Below, one piece after another: positions 1-12,500 of a stretch of 64,000 bases of DNA. The stretch's first letter is position 1. Every line of letters starts with the position of its first letter. The position numbers and the translations under genes were made by a program. The stretch is from Caprimulgus europaeus. Taxonomy: Eukaryota; Chordata; Aves; Caprimulgiformes; Caprimulgidae. Location: NCBI GenBank assembly GCA_907165065.1, contig OU015539.1:13360816-13424815 (forward strand), written 5' to 3'. The notes below the pieces were generated by a model. That model ran no database searches. It saw only the letters and a program-made list of their open reading frames with translations, and was not told the origin of the DNA.

Positions 1-23
1 TCCCGCCCCACCGCCGCCGCCAT
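1..23 (-). CDS. PLEKHA7: PLEKHA7 first coding exon, 5' part (gene continues left of window)
   Basis: Read on the minus strand, the ATG at 23..21 opens MAAAVGR plus the first two bases of a further codon before the window ends. This fits the PLEKHA7 N-terminus as I recall it (human begins MAAATVGRD; one residue fewer here). The ATG sits inside a strong CpG island, and PLEKHA7 is the expected minus-strand neighbour of RPS13 in amniotes. The full protein is a WW- and PH-domain adaptor of the zonula adherens that binds p120-catenin and helps tether microtubule minus ends. None of those domains is inside the window. Only seven full codons are visible, so the call rests on the short peptide together with synteny and promoter context. 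Confidence 0.75.
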
Positions 24-560
24 GTTCGCCGTGCGCGCAGCCAGCCAGCCGGCCGGGGAGGGGGTGCAGGCGGGCGGGCGGCCGGCACTCGGCGCCCAGC
101 GCCCGGCACTGCTCGGCAGCGCCACCGCGGCCGCCGGAGGCGCGGCGCCCCGGCGCGGGCGAGGGGCGACACCTCCCGCCCGTCGGGAGGCTGGCGCCGG
201 CCCCGGGAAAGCCGCGGAGCGCCCGCGGGAGAAGGAGGGGGCGCGGCGGGAGCCTGAGGCGGTGCCGGCCGCCTTTGTCCGCCGCTGCTCCGCGCGCGCC
301 CCCTCACCCTCACGTCCCGCGCGCGCCGGTGGCCTCGTCCCCTCACGGCTCGGGGAGCGTTCCCGCCCTCACCCCCGAGTGGCCGGACACTGAGGGGGGA
401 GCAGGGCGGCTGCCTCGGAATCGAGCAGCCCTACCGCGCGGGCAGGAACGGCTTTGGGCTCCGGCGGGGAGGGTGCGCATCCTGGACCACCCTCGGGAAG
501 GGGCCGGGTGAACCTCCCGCTCCGGTCTCGGGTCATGGCGACCGTCCTGAAGGTGTCAAA
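24..560 (-). promoter_or_regulatory. PLEKHA7: CpG island: PLEKHA7 5'UTR and promoter
   Basis: Very GC- and CpG-rich sequence directly upstream of the PLEKHA7 start codon on the minus strand, with several GC-box-like stretches. CpG density falls off after about 500-560. There is no clear TATA box, as is usual for a CpG-island promoter. The exact transcription start and the 5'UTR / promoter boundary cannot be set from sequence alone. Open frames here on either strand are a by-product of GC richness. Confidence 0.7.
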
Positions 561-2379
561 AGGGAGGATGAGGGCAGGTGTGATTGCACTTGGCTTCCTC
601 CTGTCCCGGGACACACTCTCACCGATGGTGGAAGGTGAGGAGAGAAAGGCTGGAGGGACGTCGAACCTCAGGTATGAGGGACGATGGCTGCAAGGGTAAA
701 GGATAGCAGAGAGTCAGGGACAGTCAGTTGACAAAGTGGAGCTGTTACCAGCATCACAAGGGACCTGTGCCAATCCCTATATTCATCAATGACCTAGAAA
801 AGGGAGAGTGGTAACATGAGAGAGCCAGCTCGATGAATTTAAGGGACGTGTTAATCCCTCTCAGCCCAGGCCTGTGACATTCAGATCTCTGCCAGTGCTG
901 GTGTGTGGGGAAGCTACAACTGAGGATGGAGTTAAGTGCTCCAAGCAAAACTGCAGCCACTGGAGAAAATGGCTTAGGAAGGGAGTGGATGGGACAGGGA
1001 AGGGCTGGGCTGCCATACACTGCTTCTTCCTCTGGTCCTCTATGCCAGCCAGCCAGCCGAGCAATGATGGCTCCTGCAGAGCTGTCCCAGCCTGCCCTGT
1101 GGCTTGGCATAGTGGCAACTGCAGCAGAAGAGGGGACAGAGAACCAAGGGGGGGTGAGGAAATCTGCACCTGCTTCTTCCAACAAGGGCAGCAGTGCTAG
1201 AGCCAAGCATGGCTCTCTGGGTTTTTTGCTGTTCTCATACTGGCAAGAGAGAAGGATCAGAAAGCCAGGAAACTGGATGTTTGCTAGCTTGGGATAGGAG
1301 TGTTAAATAAGGGAAAGACAGGCTGCAAAGAGGGATGAGAAAGGGTAGATGGGCTTGACTGGGAGCAGGTGTGAAAAAAAAAAAAACCAAACCCAGAGAA
1401 CAACCGAGGACATGTCTGAGGGGAAAAGGGAGAACCCATGCAGAAGGGAGGGTGTAAGAGGGAAGAGTGCTGTGGTACAGGGCAAATAATGCATGTATGC
1501 TTTTTCTTTTCCTAAATCACCAAGAGACATCATTGGAATAAGGTAGGAGGCAAGAGAAGCAGCAGCAAGGGGAAGAGAGAGGTCTTTGCTCTATTTCACA
1601 GGAGTTTCAGACAACATGCAGGTATGGTACATCAGGATGGCATTGACTGTTGGAAAAGAAGACACTATGCTAGACCAAGAATGGTCATGACTGTGGGACA
1701 CATCACAGGCTAAATGTTGGAAAGTGGTTTGATTTCAGTTGCACATGAGAAAGCGTGGGCTTGAAATCAAGACTTTGGTGGGGGTTTTGTGGAAGTCTAG
1801 CAGAGTCTTACACCTGCAGAACTATTGCTAACTTCTGTAAACTCATTTCCCTGATATTACACCATCAAAAACTCTTCCTCAATATTGTCATCATCCAACA
1901 ATTCACAGAATTTTAATTTATCCACAATTAAAAAGCAGGAGAGAGTGTCTTCTAGCCCTTTACACTAAGTCAGAATTTTGATTAAAACTTCTAAAATTAA
2001 AACTTCTGTGCTGCTTTTCTTTGAAACTCTTAACAATTTTGAGTCATTCTGGTAACGTTGTGATTAAATGTGAGCTATCACAGAACCTGTAACAAAGTCA
2101 GTTCTCTTGCAATTACAAATAAATCAAATACAAGTTGCTTAGTGTCAGTGCATGTTTAGATCTGTGCAGAAGAGGTAAGACAAACTCTTGCTCTGGAGAG
2201 ATTAATTTACCTTGATGCTGTGAAGCAAGTCTTTCATGCTCTGTCAGCTCCATGAACTCACTGCAGTTAGCTTGTAACTCCACCACGCTTTGGCTGCTAG
2301 ACCACCATGACAAGACAGGCTTCTCCACTTATAATGAATAATAACTTAATTAATAAACATTATTGTGTTGTGGATTTGG
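561..2379. other. Intergenic sequence, no gene seen
   Basis: Unique-looking sequence after the PLEKHA7 CpG island. Short open frames between 754 and 1297 on both strands show no recognisable domain and overlap each other. A small LINE fragment at about 745-835 is listed separately. A short A-run lies at about 1375-1386. Confidence 0.6.
745..835 (+). mobile_element. CR1-type LINE fragment (reverse transcriptase piece)
   Basis: On the plus strand one frame reads PVPIPIFINDLEKGE. This resembles the reverse-transcriptase block of CR1-like LINEs, in which a Gly-Pro-rich stretch is followed by FNIFINDL and an acidic/Gly tail. The flanking frame is broken, so this is a short, dead, internally derived piece without either element end. 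The FINDLEKG run makes chance unlikely, but the fragment is too short to assign a subfamily. Confidence 0.5.
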
Positions 2380-2775
2380 GGTCCTGAAAGCATCTCTACT
2401 GGGTCAAACTAAATGTCCATTTAGCCTAGCGTTCTCAGATCTCAACAAGGGCAGATGCCAGGAAAGAGTGCAAGAGCTAGACAGTCATACGCAACTCCCT
2501 CGCTTCTTCCCTTGTTCCCTTAACTCTGGTATCTACATCTAGTGCTTGCCTTCAGAAGCTGTGAGCTCAGAAGGCTCTTGAGCAAGATGTTGTTTCCGTG
2601 TGTAACTCCTAATGGATCTCTTCTATGAACCTGTCCAGACTAGAGCCTACTTAACTTCCATCATCCAAAACAGCCAGTAGCAAAGTGTTCCGAATGCTCA
2701 TCTCACCTGAACTGTGTATGAAGACTCACCTCCTTTCGTTTGTTTTGAACTCAGCTCCTATTTCATTCTCCTCAG
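2380..2775 (-). mobile_element. Old CR1 3' end, degraded
   Basis: The plus strand carries in order, and with many substitutions, the landmarks of the reverse complement of an old amniote CR1 3' end: a CTACTGGGTCAAAC start, a block resembling 'tccatctagcccagtatcctg', 'gggcagatgccagg', a block resembling 'atggatctcttctatgaac', and near 2735 'cctttcgtttgttttgaact'. The element's sense strand is therefore minus. Its heavy divergence fits an ancient insertion. It abuts a second CR1-derived segment of a different, more avian type at about 2780. Confidence 0.65.
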
Positions 2776-2779
2776 ATCT

Positions 2780-3030
2780 CACAAGGAAAGAGACGGTGAT
2801 CATCTAGTACAACCTCCTGCAGAGCTGAATTTTGACCAGGTGGCTCAGATTGAAATTAGACCAGATGGCTCAGAACTTTGTCCAGGTAAGGATGTGAAAA
2901 CCAAGGACAGAAATTCCACAGCCTCTCTTAGCAACTCATTCCCATGTTCTTATGGTGAAAATACTTTCATTACATCAAGTTAGAAGCTCCCTGTTTCAAT
3001 TTATCACCCTTGTCATGTGACCAGATCTTG
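2780..3030 (-). mobile_element. CR1 3' end, avian type, diverged
   Basis: The plus strand reads 'gatcatctagtacaacctcc' near 2798, then a block ending in 'attccacagcctctcttagc', then 'gaagctccctgtttcaattt'. These match the order of landmarks in the reverse complement of avian CR1 3' ends (the atcatctagtccaacc motif, then the 'gattccacaacctctctggg' block). It is strongly diverged and contains a local duplication of about 28 bp at 2837-2880. It lies immediately next to an older CR1 segment in the same orientation. Confidence 0.65.
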
Positions 3031-6000
3031 AGCTGATGCATCATGGTGCCTGCAGCATTAGCACATTATCACATACACCTGTTAATTTCAGAGAAGTGCT
3101 TTATTGAAAAGGCATGTTTTATTGCAGTAACTTGCAGAGCACTAATCTAAAATTAAGATGAAAACTTACTCTAAATTCATGAAGTTCACAAGCTGACTTG
3201 TGTTGGGCTCCTCAGGAGGCAGGTTTGTGATGTAGAGCCCTGGAGGAAGAATGCCTCCAGGCATCATTCATTAATAAGGTTACCAGATTCTTCTGATTTT
3301 TTTTTTTTATTTTTTTTTCCTGCATACAGCTGGTGCTCAGGTTCTGGTTCCACTCCTCCCTGGCTGATCTCAGCCACTTTTATTTTCTGTTACATATCAT
3401 TCATTGCTCTCTAGAGGCACTATCTGGAAGAAGCTATTTGAGTTTAAATTAGGAGTTTCAGGCTACAATATCAGGAACTCAGCTAAAGGAAGTGAAATAT
3501 GCTATTCAAGGAGTTAAGGGTCTAATAAAAGCCAGGAGATTTGAGGCTCCCTTTGTTGATAACGGGGTAATTCAAAGGGACATGCTGAGGTCCGTGAATA
3601 CTGCAGGTTTGAACCCACGTTTGTCAGCTTTGTATGAATGCATTACTAGTGTTGCTCGCTCTGTTTGCATTTCCTGGGATCACTTTTCTGGGTGGCTTCA
3701 TGAAGTTTCTTCTGCCTTGGGACAACAATGATACATTTTAAAGTATGCCAAAATCTGTATCTACACTTTGCTATTTCCAGAATAAAATCAAACAACTGAA
3801 CATGAACATCCTTTCTACCTCATCTCTTTCCTTTCTTTTCAGCCCTTGCCCTTACAACCCAGCCTTCACCCTGTCAGTGCCAACATCCAAATCTTCCAAT
3901 TTCCTTTCTTTCTACTTTTATTACACACAACCACCCCCTGCCCCATTCAGGTCTGTATGTTCCCCTGCACTTTTTCAACCCTTCATATGCTATAACTTTT
4001 CAACAAAACATGGAGTACGAGTCTGGAAATAACACTGGAGATGCTATATAAGAATCTCCAACCAAAAAAAAAAAGTATAATTTCCATCAGTCACAATTAG
4101 GTCCAGAGTCTAGGAAGTTACAGCTGGGTTTCAGGCTGCTGTGTACTTTAATGATCTACTTCATATTTTTCTGAGATTTGAATATAATTGAATTTGGTGG
4201 TCTTAGAGGTCAAAAACCACTGCTGTTTCAGGAAACTTAACTGAAGTGAGATGCAATGCAGAGAAAAGCCTGTTAGTTAGGACTTTTTCTTGCCCTATGC
4301 ATTTTTTAAAGGACAAGCACAATCTATTAAAGGTGTGAGGCCAGACAGGAAGAGTGTTTGAGGAGCAATGAATCTGAATTATTAAATCCTGGTTAAGAAA
4401 GCTCACAAGCCATAATGCAAAATGTGTAATATGCCTTTTAGTGTGATTTACCAGCTCTGCTCAGAACAGCTGAGAAGTAAAATTACAGAAGGTTTCATGG
4501 TGAGACAGATTAATTTGCAAGACAATTTCAGAGCAGTTTGCCCAATTCTTTTTCTGATGACACTCAAATATAAGTTGTGGAACCAAATTGTTCTTCAAGA
4601 TTGTGCAGTGAGATTCCCATCAAGCAGTGGCAACTGCTTAAGAGACCAGAAATCAAAACACTGATTCTTACAGGTAGAAGAATATGTTAATCAGACATAA
4701 CAGGAGAAATATGAACTAGATCTTGGAGATATTAGGCAAATCTACCTTCCAGGAAAATTTCTGATGCTGTTTCCCCCAAAACTGCAACACTTTTACAGAT
4801 GATAGAGGAACTTCACTAAGGAATAGCTAGGGTGTATTTGTTCAATTTAGGGAAAACAATTTTCAATGTTGAACTCTCAAACAGTATGGGAAAAAAACAT
4901 CTCAATGATTCCAAAAATAGCACAATAATAGATACCTTTGTCCCTGGGAAATGCAACCAGACATGCTGAGCTCCCTGATTGCTGCAAGTTTGAACCTACA
5001 AAAATGGTAGACACTTAGGGTGCTTCTGGGTAGGGTGTCTTTGAAAGGAATTATAAAGAAAAAAAGAGATTACATGTAATTGATTACCTAATGTCAGTAT
5101 CTCAATGCAGAATAAAAATATTAGTGACATCAACAGGACTCTTCAATAACCTGAAAAAACAAAAAATGGCCATGCTAGAGAGACAGCTAGAGCCAGTGTC
5201 ATGCTGTAGGATAAAGGAACACTACAAAGAAATAGATCAAACATGCAGGCAGATTTATTATTTTTTTTAAGTCTGAGGTCCAAAATTTATTTACAAGAAC
5301 AGGACAAATTTAAAATATTCAAGTCCAAGAAAGACCAAATATTACTGGGTAGTTAAAGCAAACAAGATAACAAAAAGGTCATTATTTTATTCTTTCAAAA
5401 TGAAAATATAGTTGTTCGGTTGTAGTACCTACTAATCAAATGTATTCCACATTCATCCATTTCAGGGTGAGTAGAAATTGGCTTGATTTATGCCAAGATA
5501 AATCTGAAGATAGATACTATGTTGAAAATTTCCCAAATGTAATTAAGCAGTAAAACAGACTTAAGTAGGAATGTTGGGATATTCCCTTCATCACCAATTT
5601 CTAAAGGCTGGCCCTGACCAAACCTTTGCCAGGGAGACTCTTAAGTACCCTTATTTTGTCTCAGATCAGGGGCTATGAACAGACGATTGCACAAGATCCC
5701 TTTTAGCCTAGATTTTTATGAAAACAGAAGCTGATTCTAAATGTTGATTTTTAGAAATAAGTGTCATCATGTGATATCTACTCAAGAGCACGATTACTGA
5801 GTGGCTGTCTAGCTCACAGGGAGAATACATGGCAACCACTTGAATGTAAAGGTCTCTGTTATGTACAAGAGTTAGAACAATCCCTGATGTAGTTAAGAGA
5901 AATAAGCAACTTGCACAATGGTACTACTGATGACATGACTAAATATAATGCACATGCTCATTCCAGAGAACTGTTTTCAGTTGAACCACACAGTCCACAG

Positions 6001-9000
6001 AAATCAGGAGAGCTAAACACAAGGAAGGGTGACAAAAGTCAGAAGATATGTACAAAAGGTAGGCAAACCATCTGCAAGGTACCACTCATTTCCAGCCTAA
6101 CTTCTTTCCAGGACAGGATTAATACATAGTGCTTGCAATGCCAAATAAATGTTGAATGGAACAGAAAAGGTGTTGTCACCAATAGATTGTGTTTTATCTT
6201 TTTATAAGCACTGACATTAAATTAAACATCTTTTGCATTTTGTGCACAGTGCAGTTTATGCTTTGTGGAAAGCATATTTTAGTCAAAGCAAGCTGTTAGA
6301 GCCCATTTCCCTTGCAATAGATTGAGAAATTTCCCTAAATTTCTGTGGGACTAGTGTCAGGCAATAGAATTCTAAGAGTATCAGAAGATAAATATAGCTC
6401 ATAAAATAAGAAAGATTAAATAATGGTAAATCTATTGTTGAGGAAATTCCAAATATGGAAAAAGGAATTATTCATTTTCCTGGCCACTGGAAGGAATATA
6501 AACAAGTTCAAATTCTATCCACAGTTCCTTTGAGGAAGAAATGGAGCATAGCACACATTGTACAAGAATAATTTTCAGGCTCACTGTATCACTATGCAGT
6601 ATGATCTGACTGATGAGTGCTCACATGGAGCAGCCCAGACTCTAACACTGCTGAGCAAGACAGATGGGAAAATGACATTGAGAAGGCAGCACTCGTGCTG
6701 CATAACAAATCCAAACTTCTCCTTCCAAAACATGCTGAACTCTCCTAGGAGTAAGAAAAATGGTAATTATCTTTAGTTAAAAGGTTTTCTTTTCCAAAAC
6801 ACTGTCAGTATTTAAAAGTGTGTTCATGCTGAAAGTACCTTTTGTGGAATCCAGAAAACATCTTCAAAGCACTTCTATTTTCCTTACAAATCTCCTTCAT
6901 ATTTAAAGACATCCTACTGATTTACCGTTTAGATGCTGATACCTGAATATATCTAGTTACCTATTACCTGAATATCCTATTGTCCAAAGATTTGTATTTC
7001 AGGAGCCAAGTTAAGCTTGTCCCCTGAAATGCACAAAAATACATGTGAAAGCAAAAATGAATCAATACATTTCCTAATGACTATGTCAGTTTACAATTTT
7101 CTGTCACACAGACTTTTATGATTACTATATTTAACACAGTCCTATTGCTTCTTCTCTTCATTTGCTCCTTTTTTGTATTTTACAAAGTCCCAATAATTTA
7201 CATACCTAACACCTAGAATCCTTGTACTAAGATATATTTGGTTAATCAATAATTAAACTAAATAACAAATAGTCATAATTTTGTTATGACATGTCTTACC
7301 ATTCTAAACACAAGTGGCAATCGTTAAATAGCTGCACATTGTTCAAGTTATTTGTAGAAGGGAGAAATACAAAAGAACAATTACATATGAAAGTCACTTA
7401 CAGGATCATTTCCAGAAATTTAACTAAGATTTTTATAATGAACAGTTGAAAGTCTTTTTATTACTTTTTTGGCAAAGGACACCACAAGCCTGGCAGCACT
7501 GAGAAACCCTCAGTTCTTCAACATTTATTTACCTGTGACTGTCAACATTTTGTTTGTTTGAAAGCAGATACCTGCAGTCAGTTCTGCGTGTATGAACACA
7601 AATAAGCTCACTGTCGTCCCGTAGCCATGGGCACCTGAGTACAACGAGGAGATTCTTTCATGGAAAGATGGACATCTCTGATCTTTAAGACTAAAAGCTT
7701 TAAAATTTTAAATCAAACTGTGGAATTCTCTGAGGTTTCCTCTGTGATTATGCACTTTACTCCTTTCCCCAACATGAGATACCTCACTTCTGTATTCCTA
7801 TCAAAGTTTTTTTCTGCAGCTTTGAGTTCACTGTCCCATGTAATAGCCCATGACTGGTATTACCCTTTTCCAGCACCTCTGGCAACTGCTGTTACCATAG
7901 CTGCCTTTTTTTTTTTTTTGCAACTATTTACCACACTGCAGGCAAGCAGAATGTCACATATTCCCATTAATCTTCTAAGATGTTTTTTCTAAAGAAATTA
8001 AAGACCCCTGAATTCACTATCCAGGCTCCTCTTGGAGTTTGTTCCTCATTTACTTTGTAAGACCTCAGACTTGACCCTGGAATCCCCTTAATAACAATCC
8101 CCACACAAAACTCCAGAGAAGATTCAGTTTTAGCCTCTTCTGCCCTATCTTTCCAGAGATGTTATTTTCTCAGCAGGCTTATAACTCACCAAGGTCTCAG
8201 CCCTCTCCCTAAATAAGCTTTTGCCAGGCAGAGCAATCTCTTGCCACTGTGGTCTCCCAGTTCCTCTTTGAAAGACTCCTTTGCAGAAGGATCTAAGATT
8301 TTGGTCATCTGCATGTTTCCAGAAGGAGATAACTGAGGGCTAATCAGGCTCCTTGCTTTCTCCGATGACATGAAGTGTATGTACCTCATCACAGGTTTTC
8401 CAATAACCTACTTAGTTCCTGTTTCTTCTGCTTTCTGCTGCAACCCTAGCAAGCGTGCTTTCTTGCCAGTTATCCACATCTGGTTTTGCCTCTTCCTATG
8501 CTGGACTTAGGTCCTTCTGTGGTTTTCCAGTCTCCTGCTACACATTTGTATCCCCTCCACTCCTGGCTTCAAACATTTGCAACAGCAATCAGTCAATTTC
8601 TAAAGACAGCGTGATAAAGCATCTGTATGTGAGCACAACACAGCCAGTAGCTATAGTAACAGAAAAGCATACGTTAAACAAAAATGAAACAAAAAAAAAT
8701 CTGAGATGTATCTCTCATCTTTTCCCCCATCCCCAAATATTGCAGGGTTCCATAAATAACTTTCCGCATTTCTTCACCTAATTTTATCTCCTCCTAGCCC
8801 AAAACAGGGTGAGATAGAAATAAAACTGTCCTTTGCCTGGTTTAAGGAGGAAAATAAATGACGACACACACCAAAACTAGAAAGAAAATATGATGTCTTT
8901 CCCAGAAAAAGAAAAAATAAATCTAAATTGCAAATCCAGGATAGACATAATTGTCACGATCCCAGTTCTGCCTTAATTTCTGATAGAGGTTCAGCCATAG

Positions 9001-9190
9001 GACCCTTGCAAGCTGTGAAATTAGTTGCTGCTGTTCCCTTTTTATTGTCTTGTTCTCATAGTAATCTTCCCTTCCTGCAATAAGCCATCAGCCTGACCAG
9101 TGTCTCTCAGTTTGCAAGTCAGTTCAATCTCAGATGTAATGGGGCTGAATAGTTATTCTTACTCCTCAAAAAGATGGATGGGATGCAGAT
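3031..9190. other. Intergenic, AT-rich, no gene seen
   Basis: No coding exon, RNA gene or recognisable transposon was identified. It contains homopolymer T tracts near 3297-3318 and 7907-7919 and many short chance frames. The longest, around 7660-7992 and 8455-8781, have no recognisable domain or plausible codon bias. Confidence 0.6.
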
Positions 9191-9540
9191 GTGTGAATAT
9201 TACTTTTGGGTTACAAGTTGATCTTTGGGGCAGCACTGCCTGAAGGCTTCACCCAGGACTGAGGCTGGCATCGTGTCCTGGCTGCACAGTCCTCCGCCTG
9301 CAATCCCCAACTCCCGGGGGTGCGGGGGGCTTCACAGCCTCGCTGGGCACACACATGGCCAACTCCTGTAACGCAGCTCCCCACCTCAGGCTGCTCTGCG
9401 GGAACTGCCGGGGTGCAGAGAGTCCCAGGAGGAGTTTGGGAGGTTAGCAAGGGTTTGAGAGATGACATTTTCCCCAGTGCAGAGCTGTGCTGTCTAAAGA
9501 CATCTGCTCAGATCCCAAAGCAGTAAGGCCACGTGCTGAT
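9191..9540. other. Local GC-rich patch in AT-rich intergenic DNA
   Basis: A stretch of about 350 bases clearly richer in G+C than its flanks, with some CpG dinucleotides and a G-run near 9316-9328. Frames are open on both strands here (about 9211-9468 minus, 9320-9526 plus), which GC content explains. No promoter, exon or repeat family was recognised. Confidence 0.4.
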
Positions 9541-12500
9541 GCTTGCGACCCAACTCACTGTTGCACAAACCTTGAAAGGAATTTGTAATAATTCACAATA
9601 GCATAGGTAACTTTAAAAACACAGAAACAAAAAGAAGAGCCTTCTGCAAGGTCTTGAGAAGAGCTCTGGAATCTGACTGGACTGAGTCAAGGCATTTGAG
9701 AAAAGATGCTTTTTTAACCCTCATATATTCTTCATTCCTCTAGAGCTTGCGTAGGTGGACTTCCACAGAAAAGACCGAAATAGACTCAGTGCCTCAGCTT
9801 ACTTTACCCCTGAACAGGTCAGCAGGGTGCAAAACACTGTTCAGTAATTCAATGCACTTACACGTGTCAGACCTGCTCATTCCCACTTTTTAAAATGTGC
9901 ATGTTGAAATAGATTCAAGTTGTACAAAAATATGTCTAGTGAATGTCATTATTTTATATAAATTAAAATAAATGAAACATTCTTCTTCATTTACTGCAGT
10001 ATTACCTTTCAACGAATTATTCTTTTTTATTTGATAATCCCTTTTCTGAGGGACTAATACTCTTTCATATATCTCAAGTATTATTATTTACAATAAAACC
10101 TACTTGGAATAGATTTCCTTTTAATCAGTGAAAAAAGTTACTGTGTAATTAAGGAGAGAGAATTATTTATTTCAGCAAGTTATAGCCTGATATTTATTAA
10201 ACAGGAATATTGTTATACCTGATTCAGTTTTATACTTTGACACCTCTCCATTATTGATTAATGGTTAAAACTCTCTAAGGTTGTTATAAAATATAACTTC
10301 TATTACTTATCTATCTCATGAATGTGATTTCTACAAATGATGAATTATATCCCACTTCTTAATTACAGAGTCCTCTGAAATCTAATTTAAATAATAGCTA
10401 AGCAGATTAAATACAAAAAAAGAACAAAAGCAAGGCAGTTTGCAAAAGGATAAATTGAAGTTTTTTGCTCAGCACTGTATAGTTTTTCCACAGACTGTTT
10501 TGTAAAGTATCATCTTTCTCAATAGCGTATTAGATCACTGTAATCTGGATTTACATATTGATTAATTCAGTTTCAATGTCAATCATAATGTGAAGATTTA
10601 ATAAAACAACTCTAATTGTTCTTCAGAGACTTAGCAATAATTACTCCTGTATCATCTCAGTGAAGGAGATGCCTCTCACGTGTTCTGTCTTTCAAGGTAC
10701 GTTTCTTTTGGGCACTGCATACTTCTCAAATCAGTATTTCATTCCCTGAGTGTTGATGGCTGCCTTAACAACAGATCACACAGGGGTTACACTTGATAAA
10801 ATTGGAACTGTATTCTGTCAGCAGTAATTATGTGGGTGTTTTGCTCATTTCCTGCTGTAGCTGTCCCATGGCAACAGTGTAAAAGCAGTATTCATTTTTT
10901 AAATACATAAATGACTCCTTACATGACACGTTTCTGGCTCAGGTTTGGCAAAGGCATGGTGAAAACAAAGACTTTTTTGAGAAGCTATCACAACTACTTC
11001 CATTACATGTGAATCTGTAGGGAATGTGCAGCTTTGCTGTAGTAGTAGTGGTGGCCTCAGGCATTTCCAGAGGTTGACAACAAGCTAGCATTTTCACTTT
11101 GGGCCTTCTCTCCCCTTTCCCAAGAAATGCCTCAACCAAAGGTTGCTCTTTGTGTTGTTGCTGCTAAAGCAAATCAAATAAAATCATGTTAAAAATTACA
11201 CTTTTATCAGCTTACTCCTTCTGCAGTGCTGAAAAGGCAGCTGTTGGTATTGATGATATTGTCACATAAACTCTTGAGAAGCACTAAAGTTTGGTACATA
11301 GGAAATCAGCTTTGTAATTTTCAGTAGTAGCTGTTTTCAGATGACTTTTCTAAGATTATTTGTTGCTTGTGAATCAAGATTAAGATAAACAGATATTGTA
11401 CATACAGTTCATAAAGCAATTACAGGACGAGTTAGGATACTGCAGGGTTTTACCTTCCGCTCTGTGAATATCCAAGTTCCAATGTAATGAGACCTGATAG
11501 CAGGATCAAGTGCACCTACAACTCCAGCCATTCCTATATTAGCTTCACTGAGAAAATTAGCAAAAATGATACCATTATGGTTATTTTTTTCTTAATATGA
11601 GCACCCTGACTAAACTTGTTTCATTTAAGCTGATGCTAATATAATGAGAAACATCTGGAGATTAACCAAGTGGATCAGATTCGGGCTGGATTTTTAGAAG
11701 AAACCATTTAAATAACCCACCATATGTCCCTGGAAGCATCCTTTCTTTTGGTTGTAACATTCTAGAGGGATTTTAAGAACAAAATGTGGCACTAGCAAAG
11801 TGTAAGATATATAGATATATGTAAGATACATGTATTTAAGATATGTCTGTAATAGCATTCAGTGTACAACTCTCTTGCACTAGGGGAAAGAAACACAACT
11901 CTAAGGCAACAGGTAATGACAAGCTGTGTACTGGAATATTGACAAAGCCCAGTGTGCCTGGAATGTTGAGAGTGAATCTGATGCTAGCCACGTATCAATT
12001 GTCTTCTGTATTGTCCCATGGATGTAAAGGAAACCGTGAGTGTTTACTCTCAGCTTCTGATTAAGCACTGAATGCTAACCATAGTTTGGAACAAAGAACA
12101 ATTTTATTCGATGCCAACTGTTGTCTGTAGCAGTGAAACAGCACAGTTTCCATTAGAGAAGGATGAATTGGAATTCTGATAAGAAGTGGGGATGAAATAT
12201 TAACTTAAGCCAAATGAATATTCATATAGAAAAGTGAAAATAGGTGTCAAGGACTTGCTGCACTTAAGTCCTTGGTCACATTAAAACTATACACCATTCA
12301 ACAAAACAACACGGTTCCTAATGATTACTTTCCCCATATAATTTATTCATCTGTTCCAGAGCAGCGTTTCAGGGCTTAATAAGTATTTGTAAAGCTCTGG
12401 CTGAAATGCACTGTCTAAATGCAAAACATTATACCATTTACAATGAATGAAGTAGTGTAGATTACTGCTTCAAAAAAGCCACTAGAGCTCACCAACATGT

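Noticed and set aside
22-511. Plus-strand open frames at the left edge
   Set aside because: They are antisense to the PLEKHA7 start in a CpG island, GC-driven and lacking a recognisable domain.
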